Below, in pieces: positions 55,451 through 63,880 of a DNA stretch of 64,000 nucleotides. The notes beneath the pieces are model-generated. The model did no database searches, had not been told where the DNA came from, and saw only the letters and a program-made list of their open reading frames with translations. The DNA comes from Stappia sp. MMSF_3263 (GTDB lineage Bacteria > Pseudomonadota > Alphaproteobacteria > Rhizobiales > Stappiaceae): assembly GCF_030733745.1 (NCBI RefSeq), contig NZ_JASHIK010000003.1, forward strand, positions 1 through 64,000. Reading direction: 5' to 3'. The position numbers were made by a program, and so were the translations under genes. Position 1 is the first letter of the stretch. Every line of letters starts with the position of its first letter.

Positions 55451-55476
55451 ACGGCGGGGAATGACCCCGCCGTTTT
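55451..55476 (+). terminator. Rho-independent terminator after cysK
   Basis: ACGGCGGGG (55451-55459) and CCCCGCCGT (55465-55473) form a perfect 9-bp stem around a five-base loop, followed by a TTTT run (55473-55476). It lies 41 bp after the cysK stop on the plus strand and just before the convergent YbjQ gene. Confidence 0.85.
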
Positions 55477-55490
55477 CGTTCCAGGACAGC

Positions 55491-55811
55491 TCAGCGAATG
55501 GTTACGGCGGTTCCCGTCGCGCTGACCATCAGCATGGAGCCGTTCTGGCCGACGGTCTCATAGTCGAGATCGACGCCGATCACGGCGTTGGCGCCAAGCT
55601 GAGCGGCGCGTTGCTGCATCTCGCCAAGGGCGATCTCGCGGGCTTTCATCAACTCTTCCTCATAGGCGCCGGACCGGCCGCCGACGATGTCGCGTATGCC
55701 GGCGAAAAGATCCTTGAAGATGTTGGCGCCGAGAATGGCCTCGCCCGTGACAATCCCTTTGTAGTCGGAAATCTCGCGGCCCTGCAGCGTGTTGGTCGTT
55801 GTGATCAGCAT
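55491..55811 (-). CDS. YbjQ-family (DUF74/UPF0145) protein
   Basis: A 106-residue protein of the YbjQ family, forming a pentameric beta-rich ring. [19 protein letters not shown] at the start, [21 protein letters not shown] and [19 protein letters not shown] are conserved. Function is not settled. The ATG at 55811 is the family start; a longer frame adds 21 poorly matching residues. It lies 75 bp downstream of the spermidine-synthase-like gene on the same strand. Confidence 0.9.
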   Translation of the reverse strand: MLITTTNTLQGREISDYKGIVTGEAILGANIFKDLFAGIRDIVGGRSGAYEEELMKAREIALGEMQQRAAQLGANAVIGVDLDYETVGQNGSMLMVSATGTAVTIR

Positions 55812-55886
55812 CGGTCGGTGGGTCTCCCGTTGTCCGTACGCTCGGGAGATGGCGTCGGTGCGCGCCGGTATCAAGCCGGAGCTGGA

Positions 55887-57455
55887 TCAGGGCTTGGGTC
55901 CCATCAGCCGGTCGATCGGCACATAGTCGTCGGTGAGCACCGGCGGATCGAGTGTTGCCACCAGCGTGTCGATACGCGCCGCCGGCATCCGCCCGAGGAT
56001 GCGAGCACTGCTCCCCGGCGCATCCGGCGGCAGCACGAAGCGGGCCTGCGGCGTGGGGGTGCGGCCGGCGACGAGCACGAATGTGGTGCGTCCGCCGGCG
56101 GTGAAGTCCTCCGCCTCCACCCAGACCTCGACCGTGTCGAAGACCTCGCGCAGCGTGCGAACGGTTGCGGCGAGTGCTTGCAGCCGGTCCATGTGGTCGA
56201 TCAGGTTCATCGCGTAGAAGCCCTCCGGCGCGAGGGCCGAACCGACCTGCGAATAGAACTCGCGCGTCACCAGATGCGCGGGAACCGCGATGTCGGTGAA
56301 GGCGTCCCCGATGACCAGTTGCAGGCCGCTGTATCCCTCCAGAAGGGCGCGGGCGTCGCCGTGACGGACGGTGAAGCGCGTCGGGTCGACGCCGAAATCC
56401 GATGCAGCGACGCGGGTAACCTGCGGATCGATCTCGGCAACGACAATGCCGGGTCGCGGTGTCCCGGCCGCCCAGGCGCGGGGCAGGGTCAGCGATCCGC
56501 CGCCGATGAAATAGGCGCGTTCCGGCAGACCGCCGAGACGCGCGCGCGTCACCGTGTCGATGATCGCCGCATAGGGCATCACCAGCCGCGCCGGGTCGTC
56601 GAGCACGTTGATGCCGTGGCCCAGGTGATCGAGCACCATCAGGCGTGTCGGGGCGCCGAAGTCAGTGGAAACGTCGAGCGAGCGGATGCAATAGTAGCGG
56701 CTCTCCACCATGCAGGCGCTGGTCGTCAAGGCCGGTCCCGCCGCCACTGCCGCCAGCGACAGAACGGTGGCGGCAAGGCCCGCCCGCAGCGTCGCTCGGC
56801 CGCCCTGTTCCGGTTCGCGGCGCGCCATCCACAGGCAGACCAGCGCGAAGCAGGCATAGGCGGCTGCCACCGCGATCAGCGTCCAGGCGGTTCCCATCCA
56901 GGAAATGAAGAGGTAGCCGGCGGCCAGCGTGCCGGCGATGGCGCCGATGGCGGAGACGGCATGCAGGGCTCCGAGCGCGCGGCCGCTCTGTTCGCGGCCC
57001 TCGATGGCGAGCCGCGCCAGGATCGGTGAGGGAATGCCCGCGGCGAAGGAGGGCAGGAAGAACAAAAGGCCGGTCAGTGCGACAATGCCGGCAACCGGAT
57101 CCGTGAGTGTCGACAGGACCGGACCCGAAAGATAGCGGAGCAGCGGCAGCGCGGCGATGGTGGCGACAGCGCCGAGTGCGCCGGAGATCGCCAGCCAGCC
57201 GAGACCGGAGCGGGCCGGCCGGTCGGCGACGAGCCCGCCGGCCCAGTGACCGGCGGAAAAGCCGGCGAGCACCACCGCGATGACGGCCGTCCATGTATAG
57301 AGGGACATGCCGACGTAGGGCGCCAGCATTCGGCCGGCGACGATCTCGACCACAAGACCGGCGGCCGCAACGAGGAACTGCGCGGCAAGCAGGAAGGAGA
57401 AGGGCACGACAGGTGGGACCGGTTGCGCGCCAAGGGGCGGGACAGTGTCGTTCAT
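55887..57455 (-). CDS. Membrane-fused spermidine-synthase-like methyltransferase-fold protein
   Basis: A 522-residue protein. The first ~260 residues hold about eight hydrophobic helices of an MFS-like module (VEIVAGRMLAPYVGMSLYTW, LPSFAAGIPSPILARLAI). The soluble C-terminal half resembles spermidine synthases: YFIGGGSLTLPRAW, VVAEIDPQVTRVAASDFG, RHGDARALLEGY and VIGDAFTDIAVPAHLVTREF. Fused forms like this are common but their substrate is uncertain. The ATG at 57455 begins MNDTVPPLG; upstream codons are unlikely. It lies 93 bp downstream of a GST gene in the opposite reading order but on the same strand. Confidence 0.87.
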   Translation of the reverse strand: MNDTVPPLGAQPVPPVVPFSFLLAAQFLVAAAGLVVEIVAGRMLAPYVGMSLYTWTAVIAVVLAGFSAGHWAGGLVADRPARSGLGWLAISGALGAVATIAALPLLRYLSGPVLSTLTDPVAGIVALTGLLFFLPSFAAGIPSPILARLAIEGREQSGRALGALHAVSAIGAIAGTLAAGYLFISWMGTAWTLIAVAAAYACFALVCLWMARREPEQGGRATLRAGLAATVLSLAAVAAGPALTTSACMVESRYYCIRSLDVSTDFGAPTRLMVLDHLGHGINVLDDPARLVMPYAAIIDTVTRARLGGLPERAYFIGGGSLTLPRAWAAGTPRPGIVVAEIDPQVTRVAASDFGVDPTRFTVRHGDARALLEGYSGLQLVIGDAFTDIAVPAHLVTREFYSQVGSALAPEGFYAMNLIDHMDRLQALAATVRTLREVFDTVEVWVEAEDFTAGGRTTFVLVAGRTPTPQARFVLPPDAPGSSARILGRMPAARIDTLVATLDPPVLTDDYVPIDRLMGPKP

Positions 57456-57548
57456 GCAGCGCAGACTAGCCCTCTCGCCGCATCTGGCAAAGCACCCGCT
57501 GCGCCGAAATTGCACGAATTCGAAACAGCGGATGCGACGCGGGGTGAC

Positions 57549-58199
57549 TTACGCCTGTGGCGGGCCGATCCGATCCGGATGGGCGTCGGCAAAGGCCGCC
57601 ATTTCGTTGCATGCAGCGTCAATGGCGACGAGACGCGGCAGGGGCGTGAGATCGATCCCCCAGCGCCGGGCATTGTACATCTGCGGCACAAGGCAGAGAT
57701 CTGCCAGTGTCGGCGTGTCGCCATGGCAGAAGCGCCCGGTCGCGGGATGGTCGAGCATCCGCTCCAGAGCCGAAAGCCCCTTCGAGATGAAGGTCTGCAT
57801 CCAGGTCGCCTTGGCGGCATCGCCGCCTCCGGTGAGATCGGCCACGTGCGAGGCGACCGAAAGGTTGCAGACCGGGTGGATCTCCATGGCGATGGCGTGG
57901 GCAAGCGCCCGCACCCGGTGCCGGCCGCCGGCATCACCCGGCATCAGTGACGATGTCTCAGGGTGGGTCTCGTGGAGATACTCGATGATCGCCAGCGACT
58001 GGGTGAGGTCGTGGCCGTCGACCGCCAGTGTCGGAACGAGGCCTTGCGGATTGCGCGCAAGGTTGTCGTCGGCCCGGTGCGCGCCGGTCAGCAGGTTGAC
58101 GGCGACCGTGTCGTGCTCGATGCCAAGCAGGTTGAGCGCGATGCGCACCCGGTAGCTCGCCGAAGAGCGCCAGTAGTCGTAAAGGACGGGTCGGGTCAC
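57549..58199 (-). CDS. maiA: Zeta-class glutathione S-transferase / maleylacetoacetate isomerase
   Basis: A 216-residue zeta GST. SSASYRVRIALNLLGI is the family's SSx-S-x-RVRIAL signature, and LTQSLAIIEYLHETHP gives the second glutathione site. The enzyme isomerises maleylacetoacetate to fumarylacetoacetate in tyrosine or homogentisate breakdown; dichloroacetate-type dehalogenation is the alternative. The GTG at 58199 follows GGAGAG with six-base spacing. No homogentisate genes are adjacent. The RutR-type site lies about 134 bp upstream, so control by RutR cannot be excluded. Confidence 0.88.
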   Translation of the reverse strand: MTRPVLYDYWRSSASYRVRIALNLLGIEHDTVAVNLLTGAHRADDNLARNPQGLVPTLAVDGHDLTQSLAIIEYLHETHPETSSLMPGDAGGRHRVRALAHAIAMEIHPVCNLSVASHVADLTGGGDAAKATWMQTFISKGLSALERMLDHPATGRFCHGDTPTLADLCLVPQMYNARRWGIDLTPLPRLVAIDAACNEMAAFADAHPDRIGPPQA

Positions 58200-58649
58200 G
58201 GGTCTCTCCCTGGATCTGAAGGGCGCCTGTCGGTGGCGCCGCCGGCCCGATATCGCACGGCCGGAACCCGGGGCCAAGCCTTGCGTGGTTGCCGCAGCGG
58301 CAGCCCGGCTTTCGGCCATTGCGACAAAAAATTTGACTATTTGGTCAAAATTCGGCCCAATGACATTCGGCGGACCCGCACCCGAGAAACGAGGCGCGTG
58401 CCGCATGCAATCGCCAGAGATGGCGCTGGACGAAAACGGGCCTCCTTCCGGACCCGAGAAAAACCGCGAAACCGCACGTCCCGCGCCCTGGAGCATCCGG
58501 CTTTCGCCGGAGACGGAAACGTTGCTCCAGCATTGAGGCCGGTCAGTTTTCGCACGCTCGATCGTCACGATTGAGCGTCGGCTGACCCAGAGGGGTAAAT
58601 CAGCGCCGGGAGCCGCCAGAGACGGCCCGGCCAATGCGGAGGTGCAGCC
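58200..58649. other. 450-bp divergent gap with RutR-type operator
   Basis: The gap between maiA and preT carries one clear site, the RutR-like palindrome at 58333-58348. To its right, 301 bp precede the preT start. A 43-residue frame (58406-58537) ends in WSIRLSPETETLLQH, which recalls the first strand of ribbon-helix-helix proteins but stops there; its coding status is doubtful. I see no RNA gene or terminator. Confidence 0.6.
58333..58348. promoter_or_regulatory. RutR-type operator TTGACYA-N2-TGGTCAA
   Basis: TTGACTATTTGGTCAA matches the RutR consensus TTGACCA-NN-TGGTCAA at 13 of 14 fixed positions; only one C is T. RutR senses uracil and thymine. The site is upstream of preT and preA, whose substrates are those pyrimidines, and a RutR orthologue is encoded at 63230-63871. 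This is strong evidence that RutR controls preTA. Confidence 0.85.
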
Positions 58650-60005
58650 ATGGCTGACGCGCTCGTTAGTCCCGACATTCGCGCGGGGCGCCTGACGGCG
58701 GACGATTATCTGGAGAACTTCGACGACCTGCACCCGCCGCTCGGCGTGCACGAGGCGCGGGTCGAGGCGGATCGCTGCTATTTCTGCTACGACGCGCCCT
58801 GCACGATCGCCTGTCCGACATCGATCGACATTCCCAAATTCATCCGGCAGATCTCGACCGGCAATCCGCTCGGCTCGGCGAAGACGATCTTCGAGCAGAA
58901 CATCCTTGGCGGGATGTGCGCCCGCGTCTGTCCGACGGAGACGCTGTGCGAGGAAGCCTGCGTGCGCAATCTCGCGGAGGACAAGCCCGTCGCCATCGGC
59001 CTGCTGCAGCGGCACGCGACGGACACCTATTTTGAACGCGATGAAAAGCACCCCTACGAGCGAGCCGCTTCGACCGGCAAGCATGTCGCCGTCGTCGGCG
59101 GCGGTCCGGCGGGTCTTGCCTGTGCCCATGCCCTGGCGCGCCAGGGTCACGATGTCACCATCTTTGAGGCCCGGCCGAAGCTCGGCGGTCTCAGCGAGTT
59201 CGGCATCGCCGCCTACAAGACCACCAACGATTTCGCCCAGGACGAGGTCGATTTCGTCCTCTCCATCGGCGGCATCTCGGTGGAGTGTAACAAGGCGCTC
59301 GGGCGCGACATCACGCTCGAGGCCCTGCGCCGCGACCATGACGCGGTGTTCCTTGGAGTGGGGCTTGCCGGCGTCAATGCGCTCCGGGCGGAGGGTGAGG
59401 ATCTTGCCGGCGTCATCGATGCCGTTGCCTATATCGCCGACCTGCGCCAGGCGAGCGACCTTTCCACCCTGCCCATCGGCCGCAAGGTCGTGGTCATCGG
59501 TGGCGGCATGACGGCCATCGACATCGCCGTGCAGGCCAAGCGCCTTGGCGCCGAGGAGGTGACGATCGCCTACCGGCGCGACCGGGAGGCGATGAAGGCC
59601 AGCGCCTACGAGCAGGAAGTCGCGCTCACCAATGGTGTCGTCATTCGCGAGTGTCTGGCGCCCAGGCGCCTGATCGGCGAGGCCGGACATGTGCGCGCCA
59701 TCGAACTGGAGCGGGTCGTCGCAGACAGTTCCGGCCGGCTTGCCGGTACCGGCGAGACAGTGACGCTGGAAGCGGACCAGGTCTTCAAGGCCATCGGGCA
59801 GACCTTCGTGCCGGACGGGCTCGGCGGGGCGGACGCACTCCGGCTCGATGGCGGGCGGATCGACGTCGATGCCGACCGCCGCACGTCGCTGCCCGACGTG
59901 TGGGCCGGCGGCGACTGTATCGAGGGCGGCGAGGACCTGACGGTCGCCGCGGTCGAGGACGGCAAGATCGCCGCCGCCGCCATCCATGCGGCACTGAGCG
60001 CCTGA
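58650..60005 (+). CDS. preT: NAD-dependent dihydropyrimidine dehydrogenase subunit PreT
   Basis: A 451-residue flavoprotein subunit. The N-terminal part has the cysteine-rich iron-sulfur region RCYFCYDAPCTIACPTSIDI and GMCARVCPTETLCEEACVRN. The FAD site is VAVVGGGPAGLACAHALARQ and the second nucleotide site VVVIGGGMTAIDIAVQAKR. With PreA it reduces uracil and thymine to dihydro forms in the reductive pyrimidine pathway. The ATG at 58650 is behind GGAGG at a seven-base spacing. preA follows after 59 bp. Confidence 0.94.
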   Translation: MADALVSPDIRAGRLTADDYLENFDDLHPPLGVHEARVEADRCYFCYDAPCTIACPTSIDIPKFIRQISTGNPLGSAKTIFEQNILGGMCARVCPTETLCEEACVRNLAEDKPVAIGLLQRHATDTYFERDEKHPYERAASTGKHVAVVGGGPAGLACAHALARQGHDVTIFEARPKLGGLSEFGIAAYKTTNDFAQDEVDFVLSIGGISVECNKALGRDITLEALRRDHDAVFLGVGLAGVNALRAEGEDLAGVIDAVAYIADLRQASDLSTLPIGRKVVVIGGGMTAIDIAVQAKRLGAEEVTIAYRRDREAMKASAYEQEVALTNGVVIRECLAPRRLIGEAGHVRAIELERVVADSSGRLAGTGETVTLEADQVFKAIGQTFVPDGLGGADALRLDGGRIDVDADRRTSLPDVWAGGDCIEGGEDLTVAAVEDGKIAAAAIHAALSA

Positions 60006-60064
60006 GGCGCCGCCCGCAGTCCCGCTTTTCCTTTCACCCCCGAACATGTGGGGAGGTTTTCGAA

Positions 60065-61375
60065 ATGGCCGATCTCAGCACCAATTTTCTCGGCATCAAG
60101 TCGCCCAATCCGTTCTGGCTCGCCTCCGCGCCGCCGACCGACAAGGAATACAACGTCGTGCGCGCCTTCAAGGCGGGCTGGGGCGGTGTCGTGTGGAAAA
60201 CGCTCGGCGAGGACCCGGCGGTGGTCAATGTCAACGGCCCGCGCTACGGCGCCGTCCACGGCCGCGACCGCAACGTCATCGGGTTCAACAACATCGAACT
60301 GATCACCGACCGCCCGCTTGAGGTGAACCTGCGCGAAATCAAGCAGGTTAAGCGAGACTGGCCCGACCGGGCGCTGGTGGTTTCGCTGATGGTGCCCTGC
60401 GAGGAACAGAACTGGATCGACATCCTGAGGCGCGTAGAGGAGACCGAGGCCGATGGCGTCGAGCTCAATTTCGGCTGCCCGCACGGCATGTCGGAGCGCG
60501 GCATGGGCTCGGCAGTCGGCCAGGTGCCGGAATATATCAAGATGGTCACCCGCTGGTGCAAGCAGAACACCCGCATGCCGGTGATCGTCAAGCTGACGCC
60601 GAACATCACGGATATCCGCAATCCGGCCCGTGCCGCGCATGCTGGCGGTGCCGATGCGGTCTCGCTGATCAACACGATCAACTCCATCGTCTCGGTCGAT
60701 CTCGATCAGATGGCGCCCAATCCGACAATCGACGGGCGCGGTGCCCATGGCGGCTATTGCGGGCCGGCGGTGAAGCCGATCGCGCTCAACATGGTGGCGG
60801 AGATCGCCCGCGATCCGCAGATGCGCGGCCTGCCCATATCCGGCATCGGCGGCGTCACCGACTGGCGCGACGCGGCGGAGTTCATGGCTTTGGGCGCCGG
60901 AACGGTGCAGGTCTGCACCGCGGCGATGGTCTACGGCTTCCGTGTGGTCGAAGACATGATCGACGGCCTGTCCGACTGGATGGACGAGAAGGGCTATACC
61001 TCGGTCGACCAGTTTGTCGGCCGCGCCGTGCCCAATGTCACCGACTGGCAGCAGCTCAACCTGAACTACGTGGTCAAGGCGCGCATCGACCAGGACGCCT
61101 GTATCCAGTGCGGCCGATGCCATATCGCCTGCGAGGACACCTCGCACCAGGCGATCACCGCGATGAAGGACGGGTTGCGGCACTTCGAGGTGATCGACGA
61201 GGAATGTGTCGGCTGCAACCTGTGCGTATCGGTCTGCCCGGTCGAGGATTGCATCACCATGGAACACATTGCCGAGGGCACCGATCCGCGCACCGGCAAG
61301 CCGATCAATCCGGACTACGCCAACTGGACGACCCATCCGAACAACCCCAACCGGGTGCAGGACGCGGCTGAATGA
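60065..61375 (+). CDS. preA: NAD-dependent dihydropyrimidine dehydrogenase subunit PreA
   Basis: A 436-residue subunit with an FMN-binding TIM barrel (residues 1-320: NPFWLASAPPTDKEYNVVRA, VELNFGCPHGMSERGMG, AHGGYCGPAVKPIAL) and a C-terminal ferredoxin domain with two clusters, CIQCGRCHIACEDTSHQ and CVGCNLCVSVCPVEDC. It binds the pyrimidine while PreT delivers electrons. The ATG at 60065 has GGGGAGG upstream. Hydropyrimidinase and beta-ureidopropionase, the next steps, are not in the window and may lie to the right. Confidence 0.95.
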   Translation: MADLSTNFLGIKSPNPFWLASAPPTDKEYNVVRAFKAGWGGVVWKTLGEDPAVVNVNGPRYGAVHGRDRNVIGFNNIELITDRPLEVNLREIKQVKRDWPDRALVVSLMVPCEEQNWIDILRRVEETEADGVELNFGCPHGMSERGMGSAVGQVPEYIKMVTRWCKQNTRMPVIVKLTPNITDIRNPARAAHAGGADAVSLINTINSIVSVDLDQMAPNPTIDGRGAHGGYCGPAVKPIALNMVAEIARDPQMRGLPISGIGGVTDWRDAAEFMALGAGTVQVCTAAMVYGFRVVEDMIDGLSDWMDEKGYTSVDQFVGRAVPNVTDWQQLNLNYVVKARIDQDACIQCGRCHIACEDTSHQAITAMKDGLRHFEVIDEECVGCNLCVSVCPVEDCITMEHIAEGTDPRTGKPINPDYANWTTHPNNPNRVQDAAE

Positions 61376-61400
61376 CTTCTTGCACGAAACGGCGGGTGCG

Positions 61401-62309
61401 GTGACGGTCGGCACCGCACCTCCAGAGGACGAAACCGGGCGCGCTCATGTGGCGATGCTCGGTTTCGTGTTTCTCGTCTCCACGTCCTTCCCTGTCGGAC
61501 ACGCGATCACGGCCGCGCTCGACCCGGCCGTGCTCACGGCCTTGCGCTTCTGCATCGCCGCGGCGATCTTTGCCGGCATGGCCACCGCCAAGCGGCAATG
61601 GCATCGGCCGAAGCTTGCGCGGCTGCCGGTCTATTTTCTGATCGCGCTGCTGCTCGACATATTCTTCGTGACCATGTTCGAGGCGCTGCGACTGACGAGC
61701 GCGCTCAATGCCGGAGCGGTCTTCACGCTGCTGCCGGCGTTTACAGCCCTTGCCGGCCTGATGCTGCTCGGCCAGCGGATCTCGCGCTTTCAGACGGTCT
61801 GCCTGGCGGTTGGGGCTGGAGGTGCGTTGCTTGTCCTGTTCGGCTCGGACCTCTCGCGGCTCGCAAGGCTCGAGTTCGGCGAAGGGGAGCGGATCTACCT
61901 CCTAGGTGTCGCCGCCTATGCCTTCTATGCGCCGCTGATGCGGCTGCTCAACAAGGGTGAGCCGCTCGAGCACTTCAATTTCTGGATCCTGGTCTGCGGG
62001 GCCGTGATGTTGCTGGCCTACGGCCGGAAGGAGTTGGCGGCGACGGACTGGATCGCGGTCCCGCCGGCCGTCTATCTCGGGATCGCCTATCTGGCGGTGT
62101 TTCCGACGGCGACCAGTTTCTTCTGCGCCACTTATGCCAGCCTGCGCCTGCCCTCCGGCCCGGTGATGGCCTACACCTATCTGCTGCCGTCCTTCGTGCT
62201 GGCCGAGACGCTGGCGCTGGGCGCATCCTGGCCGGGCCTGTGGACCGTTGCCGGCGTGCTGGTGACGGCCGTCGCGACCGTCCTCCTGCAGCGCCGGACC
62301 GGCCGCTAG
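61401..62309 (+). CDS. EamA/DMT-family transporter
   Basis: A roughly 302-residue transporter with ten hydrophobic helices and the two EamA repeats (TALRFCIAAAIFAGMATAKRQ, TSALNAGAVFTLLPAFTALA and VMAYTYLLPSFVLAETLALG). DMT proteins export amino acids, nucleobases or metabolites. The start is uncertain: GTG 61401 is taken, with TTG 61380, GTG 61449 and ATG 61455 as alternatives. It begins 26 bp after preA, so it may belong to the pyrimidine operon, though the cargo is unknown. Confidence 0.83.
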   Translation: MTVGTAPPEDETGRAHVAMLGFVFLVSTSFPVGHAITAALDPAVLTALRFCIAAAIFAGMATAKRQWHRPKLARLPVYFLIALLLDIFFVTMFEALRLTSALNAGAVFTLLPAFTALAGLMLLGQRISRFQTVCLAVGAGGALLVLFGSDLSRLARLEFGEGERIYLLGVAAYAFYAPLMRLLNKGEPLEHFNFWILVCGAVMLLAYGRKELAATDWIAVPPAVYLGIAYLAVFPTATSFFCATYASLRLPSGPVMAYTYLLPSFVLAETLALGASWPGLWTVAGVLVTAVATVLLQRRTGR

Positions 62310-62324
62310 TCTGTTCTCCTGTCG

Positions 62325-63128
62325 CTAGCGACGGAGCTGCGTTGCGAAATGGGCGATGGTCTTGCGATAGACTTCCGCTCTGTTCCAGTCCCTCAGCACC
62401 CCGTAGTTGCGGCTGCCCGGCGACCAGTCGCCCCCCTTGCTCCAGCCGTGCTGGCGCAGGAAGTTCGCGGTCGAGGCAAAGACGTCCGGCGTGCTCCGGA
62501 TCAGGTTGGGGCGTCCGTCGCCGTCGAAGTCGACCGCGTAGCGTTCGTAGCTGGAGGCCAGGAATTGCGTCTGGCCGATCTCGCCCGCCCAGGCACCTTT
62601 CATGTCGGCAATCCGCATCTGGCCGCGATCGGCGATCCGCAAGGCGCTCATCAGTTCGTTGGTGAAGAATGCCGAGCGGCGGCAGTCATAGGCGAGCGCG
62701 GAGAGCGAGGAAAAGATCGGGATGTTGCCCATGAAGCCGCCGAAGCCGGATTCGAGCCCCCAGATCGAAACGATGACTTCCTTGGGGACGCCGTACTTGC
62801 GCTCGACCCGGTCGAGTACTCTTGCATGCTGCTGCATCCGGCGCTTGCCCATGGCGATCGTGGAGGGTGGCGCGCGACGGGCGAGAAACTGCTCGAACGA
62901 AAGCTTGAAGGATTTCTGGTTGCGGTCGAGGCGGATGACCTTGCGGTTGTAGGTCATGTTCCCGAGCGCGGCCTCGACCGTGCGGCTGGAGATGCCCGAC
63001 GCGACCGCCTCGCGCTTGAACGCGGCAAGCCACTTGGGAAAGCCTTGGGCATTGTTGCCGCACTTGGCGGCTTCCGCGGTTCCGCTCGCAAGCATAATTA
63101 AACCGGCAATGAGAAGGGCCTTGCGCAT
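62325..63128 (-). CDS. MltB-type lytic murein transglycosylase
   Basis: A 267-residue periplasmic enzyme. The signal peptide covers about residues 1-20 (cleavage after GTAEA). SIWGLESGFGGFMGNIP holds the catalytic Glu126, and GEIGQTQFLASSYERYAVDFDGDG and NFLRQHGWSKGGDW are typical MltB blocks. It cleaves peptidoglycan with formation of a 1,6-anhydro end. It lacks a lipobox, so it is soluble. The ATG at 63128 is the family's signal start. It converges with the EamA gene, 15 bp apart. Confidence 0.92.
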   Translation of the reverse strand: MRKALLIAGLIMLASGTAEAAKCGNNAQGFPKWLAAFKREAVASGISSRTVEAALGNMTYNRKVIRLDRNQKSFKLSFEQFLARRAPPSTIAMGKRRMQQHARVLDRVERKYGVPKEVIVSIWGLESGFGGFMGNIPIFSSLSALAYDCRRSAFFTNELMSALRIADRGQMRIADMKGAWAGEIGQTQFLASSYERYAVDFDGDGRPNLIRSTPDVFASTANFLRQHGWSKGGDWSPGSRNYGVLRDWNRAEVYRKTIAHFATQLRR

Positions 63129-63229
63129 GGAATCTCCCGTCCTGTGGCATGGCGCCGCGCAACCCGCCAACCGGATCCGCGACCGCACGCCAGCCATCGG
63201 AATGCAGGATACAAGCCGCAAGGCCAAGA

Positions 63230-63871
63230 TCAAGCGCGCGGCAGCAGGCCGCCGAAGATCAGGTCGGTGAGCGAGGCCAGGGCCTCCTTGCGGAATTTCG
63301 GATCGTCGATGCCGGTGCCGGTGATCGCCTCGATCTGCGGGGCGAAATCGGCATAGGTCTGGGTTGTCGCCCAGATCAGGAAAATGAGGTGATGCGGATC
63401 GACGGGCCGTATCCGGCCGCGCTCCGCCCAATGGCGCAACACCTCGGACTTCTCGTCGACAAGCGCCTTCAAAGGGCCTTCCAACACGTCGCGGATCATT
63501 GGCGCGCCTTGCATCACCTCGCTGGCGAAGAGCCGAGAGGCTTCCGGATGCTCGGCTGAAAAGCGCAGTTTCTGTTCGATATAGGCGGCAAGTTCGGTGC
63601 GCGGATCGCCGTCGGGGTCGAGGGTGCGCAAGGGCGCCAGCCATCGGTCGAGCAGGTCGGCCAGCACCGCCTTGTAGATCTCCGACTTGGAACCGAAATA
63701 GTACAGAAGGTTCGACTTCGACATGCCCGCATCCTCGGCGATCTGATCGACGCGGGCGCCGCGGTAGCCGAAGCGCGAAAACACGGAAAGCGCCGCATCG
63801 AGGATCCGCGCCCGGTTCTTCTCCTGGATACGGGTGCGCGGCGTGTCCTGTTGCGGGGCGGTGCTGTCCAT
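63230..63871 (-). CDS. rutR: TetR-family pyrimidine regulator RutR
   Basis: A 213-residue TetR repressor that aligns with E. coli RutR throughout: VDQIAEDAGMSKSNLLYYFGSK in the HTH, DRWLAPLRTLDPDGDP, HPEASRLFASEVMQGAPMI, GPLKALVDEKSEVLRHW, RIRPVDPHHLIFLIWATTQTY and ADFAPQIEAITG. RutR binds TTGACCANNTGGTCAA and is released by uracil or thymine. A near-perfect copy of that site lies upstream of preT, giving a local pyrimidine circuit. The ATG at 63871 has an AGGGA site. It is 9 bp after an incomplete gene's stop. Confidence 0.93.
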   Translation of the reverse strand: MDSTAPQQDTPRTRIQEKNRARILDAALSVFSRFGYRGARVDQIAEDAGMSKSNLLYYFGSKSEIYKAVLADLLDRWLAPLRTLDPDGDPRTELAAYIEQKLRFSAEHPEASRLFASEVMQGAPMIRDVLEGPLKALVDEKSEVLRHWAERGRIRPVDPHHLIFLIWATTQTYADFAPQIEAITGTGIDDPKFRKEALASLTDLIFGGLLPRA

Positions 63872-63880
63872 GGTCCCTGC

